Source: JABDJX01 sp039942715
GTDB taxonomy: Bacteria; Pseudomonadota; Alphaproteobacteria; Rhodobacterales; Rhodobacteraceae
Assembly: GCA_039942715.1 (NCBI GenBank)
Contig: JBDVBY010000001.1
Span: 620,001 to 684,000, forward strand
Length of the DNA: 64,000 bases
Direction: 5' to 3'
Below, in pieces: positions 54,373-63,020 of the stretch. Positions within the stretch are counted from its first letter, which is position 1, and the number at the start of each line of letters is the position of its first letter. Both the position numbers and the translations under genes were made by a program. The notes under the pieces were generated by a model that did no database searches, was not told the origin of the DNA, and saw only the letters and a program-made list of their open reading frames with translations.

Positions 54373-55080
54373 TTACGTCGCGTTAAGACGGTTCATATGC
54401 CAGGCGAGACTTTGGTTCGACGACAAGACCGGCTTCCCAATCCGCGCGCGAATCTGTGGAATTGCCGCTTGCGTGCGCAAATTCGTACAACTTAGAAATA
54501 TTGCCTCGACCTGCGGGTCGGCGCCCAGTTTGCACGCCGCCTCAACGATAGATGGCGTTGAGATGCGCACCACATTGGCCTCTTCAGCCTCGCCGAACGT
54601 GCCAAAAACGTCTGTTGTGACACCCTCACGCGCAAAGGCTGTGCGCAACGGCTGGTTCACCTCTTCAACGTAAGGCGAAAGCAGCGCAAGCTTGGAGACT
54701 GAATGATGCCCCGCGCACGCGATGGCGGCCCGCAGCGGGTTGGTAACATGAGCGGTCTTGCAGCTTTGCTGCACAAGCGTCTCGACCCTCTCAGAGCCAA
54801 TCACCGAACTTGCCGACGTGCACCCATACCCAACCACGCGGTAGGGCCGTGCTTTTGGCAACAGGTCAGCCGCGGCGGGCAAGAGGGTCTCCATCTCGCC
54901 AAGGCTGTCCTTTGAAACCACAGGCGCACTGGCGATGCGCGAGACGTAAAGTGGGTTGGGATCATCGGCAAATCGCGCGGCAAATTCAGGTTCAATCGTT
55001 TCGTCGGTTTGCAGCACGATTAGACCCATTGGCACCACGCCCGGATCATCTTGATCAAGCGTGTAAGGCAATGTGCTCAT
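54373..55080 (-). CDS. Aspartate/glutamate racemase superfamily protein (EutA/maleate-isomerase-like)
   Basis: A 235-residue protein of the Asp/Glu racemase, maleate isomerase and arylmalonate decarboxylase superfamily. Two active-site cysteines are visible: Cys87 in VVGYGCTSASS and Cys198 in FLSCTNLRTQ. The N-terminus MSTLPYTLDQDDPGVVPMGL resembles the EutA protein of (hydroxy)ectoine operons. It overlaps the M24 gene by 4 bases (ATGA). Probable role: racemisation or isomerisation of an amino- or oxo-acid intermediate; no substrate can be named. Confidence 0.87.
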   Translation of the reverse strand: MSTLPYTLDQDDPGVVPMGLIVLQTDETIEPEFAARFADDPNPLYVSRIASAPVVSKDSLGEMETLLPAAADLLPKARPYRVVGYGCTSASSVIGSERVETLVQQSCKTAHVTNPLRAAIACAGHHSVSKLALLSPYVEEVNQPLRTAFAREGVTTDVFGTFGEAEEANVVRISTPSIVEAACKLGADPQVEAIFLSCTNLRTQAAIPQIRARIGKPVLSSNQSLAWHMNRLNAT

Positions 55081-56210
55081 AGCGCACCTATCTGCGGGCC
55101 AATGCGCGGGCTGAGGAACTGCGCACCGGTTTGAGTGATCACAATATTCTCTTCGTGCACCAGAATTTTGTCACCCACTGCGATCCCTGGCTCAAGTGTA
55201 AGCACCATGCCCGGCTCCAAAACTGTCTGATCTGTCGGAATCAGCGAAGGCCATTCAGTCAGCGACATGCCAAGCCCGTGCCCCAAGCGCCCCGCCCCTG
55301 TGTCGCTTCCGCCATCGCTTACGATGTCATTCATGATGTGAAACAGTTCAGCCGCAGTGATGCCCGGACGCGCGGCTTCAAAGGCTGCATCGGACGCCTC
55401 GACCAACCGTTTGTGGGCGTCTTGCACATCCGTGCTTGGCGCACCAATCGACCAGTTGCGATCAAAGTCGCTAAAGTACCCGTCCCACACCAACCCTGTG
55501 TCGAGCATCAGAACATCGCCTTGCGCAAGCGGCATATCCGATGCCGGAGAGATCACATCGCGATACCCGCCCTGTTCTGCCCCACCAGCAAGATAGGGCA
55601 CCCAATCCGCACCCTCCTCCAGACACAGCATCTGAAAGCGGCGAAACACTTCAGATAGCGCAACACCTTCCCGCGCGATTTCGGGCACTCTGTCAAAAGC
55701 GCGCCCGGCAATGGCACAGGCAGTTTCAATCTTTGCAATCTCAGCATCAGATTTCACCATGCGCAGGCTGCGCAAAATGCCATGATCGGTTGTCAGCTGT
55801 GCCTTCGTGCGCAGCGCGTCCAGATCGGCAAGCGGCATGCGCACATAGGTCTCGTGACCATCGGGAAGCCCGACAGCGCCGCCATTGGCAATCTCGGCAA
55901 GCGCGTCAGCCAAAAGCTCTACGCCGTCATCGCTCAGGTCTGGCGCACTCCATGTGCGAATATCGTTGATCCAAGTTTGCCCCATTAAGTTTGCACCGAT
56001 TGATGGGATAACAGCAGTCGGCGTTCCATGGGCAGGCACAATCAAAAACCAAGGCCGCGTCGGGCTTTCCCAAAACCGCGTCAGGTAGCCGGTGAAATAC
56101 CGCACTTCCGGCTCGGTGGTCAGCAGAAGTGCTGCCAAGCCCTGTTCTTGCATCATGGCTTGCGCGCGCATCGTGCGACGCTGAAACTCGGCTTTGGGAA
56201 ACCCTCTCAC
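55077..56210 (-). CDS. M24 family metal-dependent hydrolase (Xaa-Pro peptidase / ectoine hydrolase fold)
   Basis: A 377-residue pita-bread protein. All five metal ligands of the M24 fold appear present: Asp in MLDTGLVWDG, Asp in FSDFDRNW, His in GHGLGMSL, Glu in LTLEPGIAV and Glu in HEENIVIT. It is therefore a metal enzyme, unlike creatinase. Related members hydrolyse Xaa-Pro peptides or ectoine (DoeA). The GTG start at 56210 overlaps the upstream stop as GTGA; the ATG at 56234 is less likely. The operon context favours a small amino-acid derivative over peptides. Confidence 0.88.
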   Translation of the reverse strand: MRGFPKAEFQRRTMRAQAMMQEQGLAALLLTTEPEVRYFTGYLTRFWESPTRPWFLIVPAHGTPTAVIPSIGANLMGQTWINDIRTWSAPDLSDDGVELLADALAEIANGGAVGLPDGHETYVRMPLADLDALRTKAQLTTDHGILRSLRMVKSDAEIAKIETACAIAGRAFDRVPEIAREGVALSEVFRRFQMLCLEEGADWVPYLAGGAEQGGYRDVISPASDMPLAQGDVLMLDTGLVWDGYFSDFDRNWSIGAPSTDVQDAHKRLVEASDAAFEAARPGITAAELFHIMNDIVSDGGSDTGAGRLGHGLGMSLTEWPSLIPTDQTVLEPGMVLTLEPGIAVGDKILVHEENIVITQTGAQFLSPRIGPQIGAL

Positions 56211-57250
56211 GCAGGAACCTCGGAGAGAATGCAAAGCACCTTTGCGTCTGCCTTAATGCCTAGCGTGCGTTTTGCATCGCCATGTAAAACAGCGGCGATA
56301 CCGGCGCCACCGGACGCCGATGTGGCTATCCCGGCAGCCTCCAAGGCGGGCAGCACATCTGTCACTTCGTCGTCGCTCAGCGTTACGAAATCATCTGCAT
56401 CGCGCGCTAAACCATTCAGCGCGATCAGCGAGGGCTCTTTGCAATCAAGCCGGCCCATAATGCTGTCTGGACCTTTTGTAACAACAGCGCGACCGGCCTC
56501 AATGCTGGCCTGCAAAGCGGGCGCGGCGTCGGGTTCCACAACAACGATACGCGGCGCATCTCCCCAGATGTGGCGCGCATATGCGGCAACCGCACCAGCC
56601 AATCCGCCGACGCCCGCTTGTAAGAGTATATGCGTCGGTACTTCGGGACATTGACGCACCGCTTCGGCGGCCATTTGCAAATACCCTTCCATCAGTGTGT
56701 GTGGCAGATCGGTATATCCCTCCCACGAACTGTCCGAAAGCAGTGTCCAACCGTGTTCCTGTGCATCCCTTGCTGCGGCGTCCATACTGGCAGCGTAGTC
56801 TGCGCCGCTGCGCACAACACGCGCCCCTTGCTCGCGCAGACGCTCGGCAAAACCTTCCGGCACCGTTTCAGCCAAATGCACCACAGCACTTGCGCCAAAG
56901 ATACGCGCGCCTGCGGCCACGCTCATTCCATGATTGCCTGCGCTGGCTGTGACATAGGTGCGTCCGTTCAAAGTCTCGCGCGTGGGCTGTGCTTCTATCG
57001 CCTCGGCATCCCGCGCAATAACATAGGCCGCACCAAGCGCTTTGAATGAACCAAGGTTCATCCGTGTGCGTTCGTCTTTGACCCAAAGCGACGCTACAGG
57101 CGCCAACCCTTGAACATCATGCAATGGCGTTTCGCAGAACGCCGGGCATTGGTTCAACAATTGGGCCACACGGTCCGCTGCGATAGATGGATAAGGCGCA
57201 CAAGCAGCAAGCTTACCGCTGGCCTTTTGAGGATTTGAAACTGAATGCAT
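56207..57250 (-). CDS. PLP-dependent lyase, diaminopropionate ammonia-lyase-like
   Basis: A 347-residue fold-type II PLP enzyme. KDERTRMNLGSFKALGAAY contains Lys70, the PLP lysine; TASAGNHGMSVAAGAR is the phosphate-type loop. LSDSSWEGYTDLPHTLMEGY and HILLQAGVGGLAGAVAAYAR follow the diaminopropionate ammonia-lyase (YgeX/DpaL) pattern more closely than threonine dehydratase or EutB. DpaL converts 2,3-diaminopropionate to pyruvate and ammonia. ATGs at 57340 and 57274 are alternative starts; 57250 gives the family length. It is first among the coupled enzyme genes. Confidence 0.85.
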   Translation of the reverse strand: MHSVSNPQKASGKLAACAPYPSIAADRVAQLLNQCPAFCETPLHDVQGLAPVASLWVKDERTRMNLGSFKALGAAYVIARDAEAIEAQPTRETLNGRTYVTASAGNHGMSVAAGARIFGASAVVHLAETVPEGFAERLREQGARVVRSGADYAASMDAAARDAQEHGWTLLSDSSWEGYTDLPHTLMEGYLQMAAEAVRQCPEVPTHILLQAGVGGLAGAVAAYARHIWGDAPRIVVVEPDAAPALQASIEAGRAVVTKGPDSIMGRLDCKEPSLIALNGLARDADDFVTLSDDEVTDVLPALEAAGIATSASGGAGIAAVLHGDAKRTLGIKADAKVLCILSEVPA

Positions 57251-57381
57251 GGGCTTCACTTTGGTCAGACGCATGAGCCTGCCAAACGTGATGTGGCACG
57301 GCTCAAAGAGATGCTGAGACGTGACCGTATCGTGAGGCATCTGTCAACAAAGAGGATAGCATCCGTGTGCGCAGCAGCACT

Positions 57382-58059
57382 TTAGTCGAAATACTTTCCG
57401 TGAGATTTGTGGATGTCTTCGATCACGGGATCGAGACGGCTGGCATGTCGGCGCAAAAGCCGCGTTGCCTTTCTGATCGACTTGTCGCGTAGCGCGCGTG
57501 CGATGTTTTCGTGATCTTCAAGGACAACGGCAACTTCGTTATCCCGCCCAAGACTTAGGACGCACAAACGATCAACCTGCAATTTGCAACGGTGCATCGT
57601 TTCAAAGGCGATTGGGTGACCAGCATGCACGCAAATCAAGCGATGGAAATCATAATCCAGCGCATGAAACGCCTCGACACGTTCTTCGACAATGGCGGCG
57701 CGTTGATGCACCAGATTTTCTTCCAGCGCCTGTACCGCGTCTGCATCCCATCGCACGCACGCGCTTTTCATCACTTCAAGTTCGATGGTCAAACGCACAA
57801 AGCGCGCGTTCTGAATGCGCTCCATCGAAAAGCCGCGCACGAGCGTTGGGCGCTGAGGCGTGATCTGCAAAAGGCCGAGGTCACTTAATCGATTAAACGC
57901 ATCGCGCACAGGCTGGCGCGACACTCCAAAGCGCGACGCAACGTCTGCTTCTGATAGAGTCGAGAGCGGTTTGATTTCTAATGACAAGAGTTCAGAGAAC
58001 AACTTATCAAACACAGCATCCGAACTTGTCTGCGATTTCGCAGGTATCTTTTCCATCAT
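57382..58059 (-). CDS. GntR family transcriptional regulator (FadR/FCD subfamily)
   Basis: A 225-residue regulator. The winged helix has VASRFGVSRQPVRDAFNRLS followed by LLQITPQRPTLVRGF. The C-terminal all-helical FCD domain (FHALDYDFHRLICVHAGHPI) binds small carboxylates through a His cluster. It is the first gene of the operon and probably senses the substrate or an intermediate. A perfect palindrome lies about 125 bases upstream. No clear ribosome-binding site is visible; the second ATG at 58056 is equally possible. Confidence 0.92.
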   Translation of the reverse strand: MMEKIPAKSQTSSDAVFDKLFSELLSLEIKPLSTLSEADVASRFGVSRQPVRDAFNRLSDLGLLQITPQRPTLVRGFSMERIQNARFVRLTIELEVMKSACVRWDADAVQALEENLVHQRAAIVEERVEAFHALDYDFHRLICVHAGHPIAFETMHRCKLQVDRLCVLSLGRDNEVAVVLEDHENIARALRDKSIRKATRLLRRHASRLDPVIEDIHKSHGKYFD

Positions 58060-58480
58060 CCCTAACTTTACGTCTTCGACGTATTTCTTGTTCTTTTTTT
58101 CGCCCCAATCACAACTCTAAGTCGAGGCGACTTTCCGACCCTCCCGGTTTAGTTTCAAATAATCGCAGGTCAATTGGTAATCACCTAAACTGTTTAGGAC
58201 TGGGATACAGAAATGGCCTTATCGGGCTACCAGTATTCGTTTGCATACAGATAAATGTCAAAGCGCGACAGCACAGCTATACATTTGTTATTAAACATCT
58301 TTATCTGCTCCACCGCGACATCCTGCACCACCCACTCTCATTTTGAGCTGAAAATGGCCCCTTTTTCGACACCACTGATCACACTTAAAACATATTCAAA
58401 TAATACTCATTCACCCAGGGTCGCAGTTGCTTAACCTTCACGTCAATTTATGTGCGTGTGTATTCGGAGTTACGAGTGAA
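58060..58480. other. 421-bp intergenic region between the GntR operon and pilJ-like gene
   Basis: A divergent promoter region, A+T-rich compared with its surroundings. It holds the palindrome CCTAAACTGTTTAGG (58184-58198) and the ribosome-binding region of the PilJ-domain gene. Short frames here have no motif or ribosome-binding site. I see no RNA gene. Confidence 0.6.
58184..58198. promoter_or_regulatory. Perfect 15-bp palindrome, candidate GntR operator
   Basis: CCTAAAC-T-GTTTAGG lies in the region upstream of the GntR gene. FadR-type regulators bind short inverted repeats of similar size, so it may be the operon operator. It is far (125 bases) from the start codon, which would need a long leader or distal promoter. 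Confidence 0.5.
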
Positions 58481-59401
58481 ATGAAAAAGTGTGTGTTGAA
58501 AAGTATTCAATTTGGGTTGGCTATTGCGATCCTTCCGTTAACAACGATTGATGCCGAAGCAGAGCAATCTGCAAAAGCGCGCTATGCGCAGGAAATCGGC
58601 GCAAGCGAGCGGGTCAATTTTTCAGGAAAGCTGCGCATGTTAAGTCAGCGCGTTGTGGCAACCAGCTGTAACTTTGCAGCTGACGTGGATGTTGAAAAAA
58701 GTGGTGCGGACATGTTGGCCGCCCAAGCAGAGTTTGTGAAAATCGCTGAAGCTTTAGAAAACGGCAACGCAGAGCTTGGCATTTTTGGGGAAGAGAAACG
58801 CCAGAAGACGCGTCTCCATATCAATAACCTGAACGAAAAGTGGCTGACCGTGGCGCATGATATTGACGCCTTGGCTTCCGACCCAACCGAGACAGAAAAC
58901 CTGACAGCCCTTGGGCAAAATAGTGGTCCGCTTCTTGACGCAGCTAAGGTGTTGGTCAGCGAACTTTCGGCGCAATATTCTGACCCCGCCGCGATGCTTC
59001 AGGCAGACGCAATGCTTGTCGATATTTCAGGGCGTCAGCGGATGCTTGCGCAGCGCATGTCCAAAAACGTGTGCCTTGTGGCCTCGGATATCACGACGGA
59101 CGCGGCGAAGGACGAACTCACGGCAACGATGCAATTGTTTGAAACATCTCTTCGGGCCTTGCGCAGCGGCATGCCCGAAGCGGGTATCAAATCTCCACCA
59201 AACGATGCGATTTCCAAAGGGCTGAACACTGTTTTCGACAATTGGCAGGCCCTAAAGCCGATGGTTGAAACGGTTCTGGCAAGCGGCGCGCTAGAGCCTG
59301 CGCAACGCGCAGTCGTCTACAACGGTATGAACGAGATGACGGCAAATATGAACAAAGTCGTCGGTCTTTATGCGCAGTCCTCAAAGCTTGGCGGAATGTA
59401 G
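58481..59401 (+). CDS. Secreted protein with two PilJ/NarX-type sensor domains
   Basis: A 306-residue protein with a signal peptide (MKKCVLKSIQFGLAIAILPL, cleaved near AEA). Two repeats of the PilJ/NarX helical sensor carry GKLRMLSQRV (49-58) and GRQRMLAQRM (184-193), the family RMLSQR motif that in NarX binds nitrate. No membrane anchor, HAMP or signalling domain follows, so it is a stand-alone periplasmic protein. Cysteines follow each motif (TSC, NVC), possibly paired. GGAG precedes the ATG at 58481. Ends in front of ggt. Confidence 0.82.
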   Translation: MKKCVLKSIQFGLAIAILPLTTIDAEAEQSAKARYAQEIGASERVNFSGKLRMLSQRVVATSCNFAADVDVEKSGADMLAAQAEFVKIAEALENGNAELGIFGEEKRQKTRLHINNLNEKWLTVAHDIDALASDPTETENLTALGQNSGPLLDAAKVLVSELSAQYSDPAAMLQADAMLVDISGRQRMLAQRMSKNVCLVASDITTDAAKDELTATMQLFETSLRALRSGMPEAGIKSPPNDAISKGLNTVFDNWQALKPMVETVLASGALEPAQRAVVYNGMNEMTANMNKVVGLYAQSSKLGGM

Positions 59402-59417
59402 TAACCCGCCATAATGC

Positions 59418-59448
59418 GCCGCGACCTGCCTACTTGCTGGGTCGCGGC
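59418..59448. terminator. Hairpin between convergent genes
   Basis: GCCGCGACC (59418-59426) pairs with GGTCGCGGC (59440-59448) around 13 bases, between the ends of the PilJ-domain gene and ggt. No T-run follows, so factor-independent termination is unproven; position suggests a shared 3' end. Confidence 0.5.
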
Positions 59449-59458
59449 CACTACGATG

Positions 59459-61252
59459 CTATTCTCCCAAAGCGATGCCTTCGCGCCTTGTATCCGCGCC
59501 GCCGCTCAGCGTGTCTGACACCTGGATCGCGTGTAGGCCCGAGGTCAGCCCACGAATGTTGACCTCGAACCCCATGGCCGTCAGAGCGGCTTCCAGATTG
59601 ACCGCCTCTGTGCCTTCCTCAAGATCATAGGTTCCAAAGCGGTTGACCAAATGCGGCATGGAAACAGCTTGCTGCACGTCCATACCCCAATCGATATGGG
59701 CAATGATAGCTTGTGCGACATAGCCAATAATTCTGCTGCCACCGGGCGAGCCGATCACAAGGCTGGGCGTGCCTTCGCTCAGAACAATGGTCGGTGACAT
59801 GGACGAACGAGGCCGCTTGCCCGGCTCGATACGGTTCGCGATTGGAAGACCGTCGCGCTGTGTGCGAAAGGAGAAATCGGTCAGCTCATTGTTCAAAAGG
59901 AAACCGCGCACCATTAGGCGCGAGCCAAAACCGTTTTCAATGGTTGTCGTCATCGACAGGGCATTTCCATATTGATCCACGATTGAAATATGAGACGTCG
60001 ATGGCAGTTCCAAAGACTCATCGTTTGCCAGAAGCAATGCGTGATCCCATTCAGGGGACCCTGCAGCGACTTCTGGCAAAGCGTCGTCGCCGCCAAGAAA
60101 GGCTGCGCGCTCATCCAGATAGGCAGCGGCCGTCAACCCTTTGGTGGGCATCGGAACGAAATCGCTGTCGGCCATATAGCGCCCGCGATCTGCAAACGCT
60201 AAACGTGACGCATCGCCAATCAACCGCCAAGCCTCTGCGCTTTCCGGGCCCAGTGCAGCAAGATCATAGCGGTCCAGCATCCCCAAAATCTGCCCAACGG
60301 TCAAAGCGCCCGACGAAGGTGGCCCCATGCCACACACCTCGCTTGACCGATACGCAACACACACCGGATCACGCTCAATAACGCGGTAAATGGCAAGATC
60401 ACTCGCGCTCAAGACGCCGGGATTACCTGCCGCTGTGCGGACGGTTGCGACAATGTCATCCGCTATCGCGCCAGTGTAAAACGCGTCACTACCGTGCGCT
60501 GCAATCAGACGAAGCGTGTTGCCATACTCGGCGTTGATAAGTGTATCCCCTGCTTGCAGGGCCTCACCGCCGGGAAAGAAATAGTCGGCCGTTCTTTTAA
60601 ACGTTTGAAGCCGTTCAGCCCCGCCAGCGATTGAACTTGCCATGCGTTCGGATACTGTGAACCCTTCTTCAGCCAGCGAAATCGCGGGCGCAAACAGCCC
60701 ACCCCACTCTGCGCGACCCCAGCGGGCGTGCGCTTCTTCCATCAACATGGGCGTGCCCGGGGTCCCAACCGACCTGCCCCCAACGACCGCATCCCAAAAC
60801 CCCATGGGTTCTCCGTCATCGGTTTGAAAAAGCGTCGGCGTGACCTCCAGAGGCGCGGTTTCGCGCCCATCCAATGTGGTGACCTTTCCAGAGTTGGCGT
60901 CATACCAAACCAAAAACGCCCCGCCACCAAGCCCTGATGACTGTGGTTCCACCAATCCAAGCACGGCTTGCACAGCAACCATTGCATCGGCCGCAGTGCC
61001 GCCATCGCGCAAAACAGCCGCGCCCGCTTCCACCGCCAGCGGATTGGCGGCGGCCACCATCCAGTTTTCGGCAGTTGTGGGGTTTCCTGCTTCTTTTTCA
61101 TCAAGCGCTGCGCGCGCAGCGTCGGACAGTGCATCAAAGGCGGACGCACCGCTTGCCGCTTCAGGAGCGACCGCGTCGGCGGCTTGTTGGGCGAATGCGG
61201 GCGTGAACAAACAGGAAGAAATCAAAAGCGACGAAAGGAGCGAGCGTACCAT
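59459..61252 (-). CDS. ggt: Gamma-glutamyltransferase
   Basis: A 597-residue secreted Ntn-hydrolase that cleaves glutathione and other gamma-glutamyl compounds. The signal peptide is MVRSLLSSLLISSCLFTPAF ending AFA. The mature small subunit should begin at Thr419 (PSTSHISIVDQYGNALSM), the nucleophile. DAMVAVQAVLGLVEPQSSGL and PPSSGALTVGQILGML are the alpha-subunit signatures, and GSPGGSRIIGYVAQAII the oxyanion region. Length normal. The next gene upstream is tRNA-Arg. Confidence 0.94.
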   Translation of the reverse strand: MVRSLLSSLLISSCLFTPAFAQQAADAVAPEAASGASAFDALSDAARAALDEKEAGNPTTAENWMVAAANPLAVEAGAAVLRDGGTAADAMVAVQAVLGLVEPQSSGLGGGAFLVWYDANSGKVTTLDGRETAPLEVTPTLFQTDDGEPMGFWDAVVGGRSVGTPGTPMLMEEAHARWGRAEWGGLFAPAISLAEEGFTVSERMASSIAGGAERLQTFKRTADYFFPGGEALQAGDTLINAEYGNTLRLIAAHGSDAFYTGAIADDIVATVRTAAGNPGVLSASDLAIYRVIERDPVCVAYRSSEVCGMGPPSSGALTVGQILGMLDRYDLAALGPESAEAWRLIGDASRLAFADRGRYMADSDFVPMPTKGLTAAAYLDERAAFLGGDDALPEVAAGSPEWDHALLLANDESLELPSTSHISIVDQYGNALSMTTTIENGFGSRLMVRGFLLNNELTDFSFRTQRDGLPIANRIEPGKRPRSSMSPTIVLSEGTPSLVIGSPGGSRIIGYVAQAIIAHIDWGMDVQQAVSMPHLVNRFGTYDLEEGTEAVNLEAALTAMGFEVNIRGLTSGLHAIQVSDTLSGGADTRREGIALGE

Positions 61253-61407
61253 GTGATCATCCTCATATGTTGGAATGCGTCGATGGTGACCTTCTCAGGC
61301 CGAATTGCAACCCCCGTACATTATGACGTCATGCTTTTAACGAAGCAATTATCGCGTGCGACCGCGACCGCCTTGGGCCAAGCCGAAATCCAAGATTCAA
61401 GATTAGG

Positions 61408-61484
<77 letters not shown>

Positions 61485-61667
61485 CGCGCCCTTGTCTTAC
61501 CTGCAGCACGCACCAAGGGCAATTGGATTTCGCCCCAAAGCAAGCCCCATAAAATTATCAGAAAATCTTAGTATTATTGCGCATATCGGCTTTTGTTCTG
61601 CCGCATCTGTGCCGCGATTGAGCAGCATCAGTTGCAGACAATTTTAGTAAAGAGTGTGGAGAAGAGT

Positions 61668-61787
61668 ATGTTGAAATTAACTCGCGTAGACTGGCAATGT
61701 ATCGCTCACGCGCTTTCGCAATTCAGGCACAATCCGCAATACGATGCGACCTACAAAAAGGTCGTCTCCATCATGTCAAAAACTTAA
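61668..61787 (+). CDS. Possible small protein, 39 residues
   Basis: MLKLTRVDWQCIAHALSQFR starts at 61668 after GGAGAAGAG, a good ribosome-binding site at proper distance. No membrane segment or known motif. It lies alone between tRNA-Arg and sufS and reads toward sufS. Confidence 0.4.
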   Translation: MLKLTRVDWQCIAHALSQFRHNPQYDATYKKVVSIMSKT

Positions 61788-61796
61788 ACTGGCGGC

Positions 61797-63020
61797 CTAG
61801 CTGAGCAATTCGTGACATAACTCAAGCGCATCGACCAACACATCCACTTCGCTTTCGGTGTTATACATCCCGAACGATGCGCGCGCCGTCGCACTCACGC
61901 CAAGGTGGTCCATCAATGGGCCTGCACAGTGATGACCTGCGCGGATGGCAACGCCCTTTTTGTCCAAAATGGTCGAGATATCATGGGCATGCGCAGCCCC
62001 GTCCAGCGTAAAGGAGAAGATTGCCGCTTTGTCAGGCGTCGTTCCTTGCACCTGAAGCCAGTTCAGGCCATCAAGCTTTGAGCGGGTGTAATCGCGCAGC
62101 TTGGCCTCGTGGGCAGCTACGTTTTCCATGCCCAACTCCATCAGATACTCAAGCGCAACGCCAAGTCCGATCTGCTGCACGATCCCCGGTGTGCCCGCCT
62201 CGAATTTCATCGGCGGATCGTTGTAAATGATGTGATCCTTGTGAACCTCTTTGATCATATCACCGCCGCCCATAAATGGACGCATCTCGGACTGACGATC
62301 AGCGCGGATGTAGATCGCGCCTGACCCCGAAGGCCCATAAAGCTTGTGCCCGGTGATAGCGTAAAAATCGCAGCCAAGATCCGCGACATTGACCGGCATG
62401 TGCACTGCGCCTTGCGACCCATCGACAAGCACAGCGATGTCACGCGCGTGCGCGGCTTCGCAGATCGTCTTCACATCTACCAGCGTACCAAGAACGTTAG
62501 AAAGATGCGTGACAGCCACCAACTTGGTCTTTGGCCCCATCGCATCAATGACCTTTTGCGGATCAAGCGCGCCGGTTTCGTCCACATCGACCCATTTGAT
62601 GACCACGCCTTGGCGCTCGCGCAGGAAATGCCACGGCACGATGTTGGCATGATGCTCCATCACCGACAGAATGATCTCATCCCCGGCGGACAAGCGCGGC
62701 ATCGCCCAGCCATAGGCAACCGTGTTGATGCCCTCGGTTGTGCCCGTGTTCATCACAATCTCGTCTTCGGACGCCGCGCCTATAAAGCGCGCAATCGTGC
62801 CGCGCACTGCCTCGTATTTCTCTGTCGCAAGGTTCGATAGATAATGCAGCCCACGGTGTACGTTAGAGTATTCGTGGCTATAGGCGTGCGAGACCGCATC
62901 AATCACCACCTGCGGCTTTTGCGCAGACGCCCCACTGTCAAGATAGACCAGCGGCTTGCCATTTACCTCACGCGACAGGATCGGAAAATCGCTGCGGACT
63001 TTGTCTATATCAAACGTCAC
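61797..63020 (-). CDS. sufS: Cysteine desulfurase SufS
   Basis: A 407-residue PLP enzyme giving sulphur for Fe-S clusters. VYLDSGASAQKPQVVIDAVS is the N-terminal family block, DFYAITGHKLYGPSGSGAIY contains the PLP lysine, and RAGHHCAGPLMDHLGVSATA the catalytic Cys loop, with Cys in HHCAGP. GTG at 63020 (GGAGGGG eight bases before) is preferred to a TTG one codon earlier. It overlaps the YIP1 gene by 11 bases, so the suf operon runs in from the right. Confidence 0.95.
   Translation of the reverse strand: MTFDIDKVRSDFPILSREVNGKPLVYLDSGASAQKPQVVIDAVSHAYSHEYSNVHRGLHYLSNLATEKYEAVRGTIARFIGAASEDEIVMNTGTTEGINTVAYGWAMPRLSAGDEIILSVMEHHANIVPWHFLRERQGVVIKWVDVDETGALDPQKVIDAMGPKTKLVAVTHLSNVLGTLVDVKTICEAAHARDIAVLVDGSQGAVHMPVNVADLGCDFYAITGHKLYGPSGSGAIYIRADRQSEMRPFMGGGDMIKEVHKDHIIYNDPPMKFEAGTPGIVQQIGLGVALEYLMELGMENVAAHEAKLRDYTRSKLDGLNWLQVQGTTPDKAAIFSFTLDGAAHAHDISTILDKKGVAIRAGHHCAGPLMDHLGVSATARASFGMYNTESEVDVLVDALELCHELLS

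Noticed and set aside
55077..56210. Calling the M24 gene ectoine hydrolase doeA
   Set aside because: No deacetylase doeB, ehu or ueh importer is present, and M24 sequences are hard to separate by eye. The substrate stays open.
56207..57250. Naming the PLP enzyme as EutB (hydroxyectoine) or threonine dehydratase
   Set aside because: The LQAGVGG, WEGYT and NLGSFK blocks follow diaminopropionate ammonia-lyase more closely than EutB or IlvA, so I used that family and left the symbol blank.
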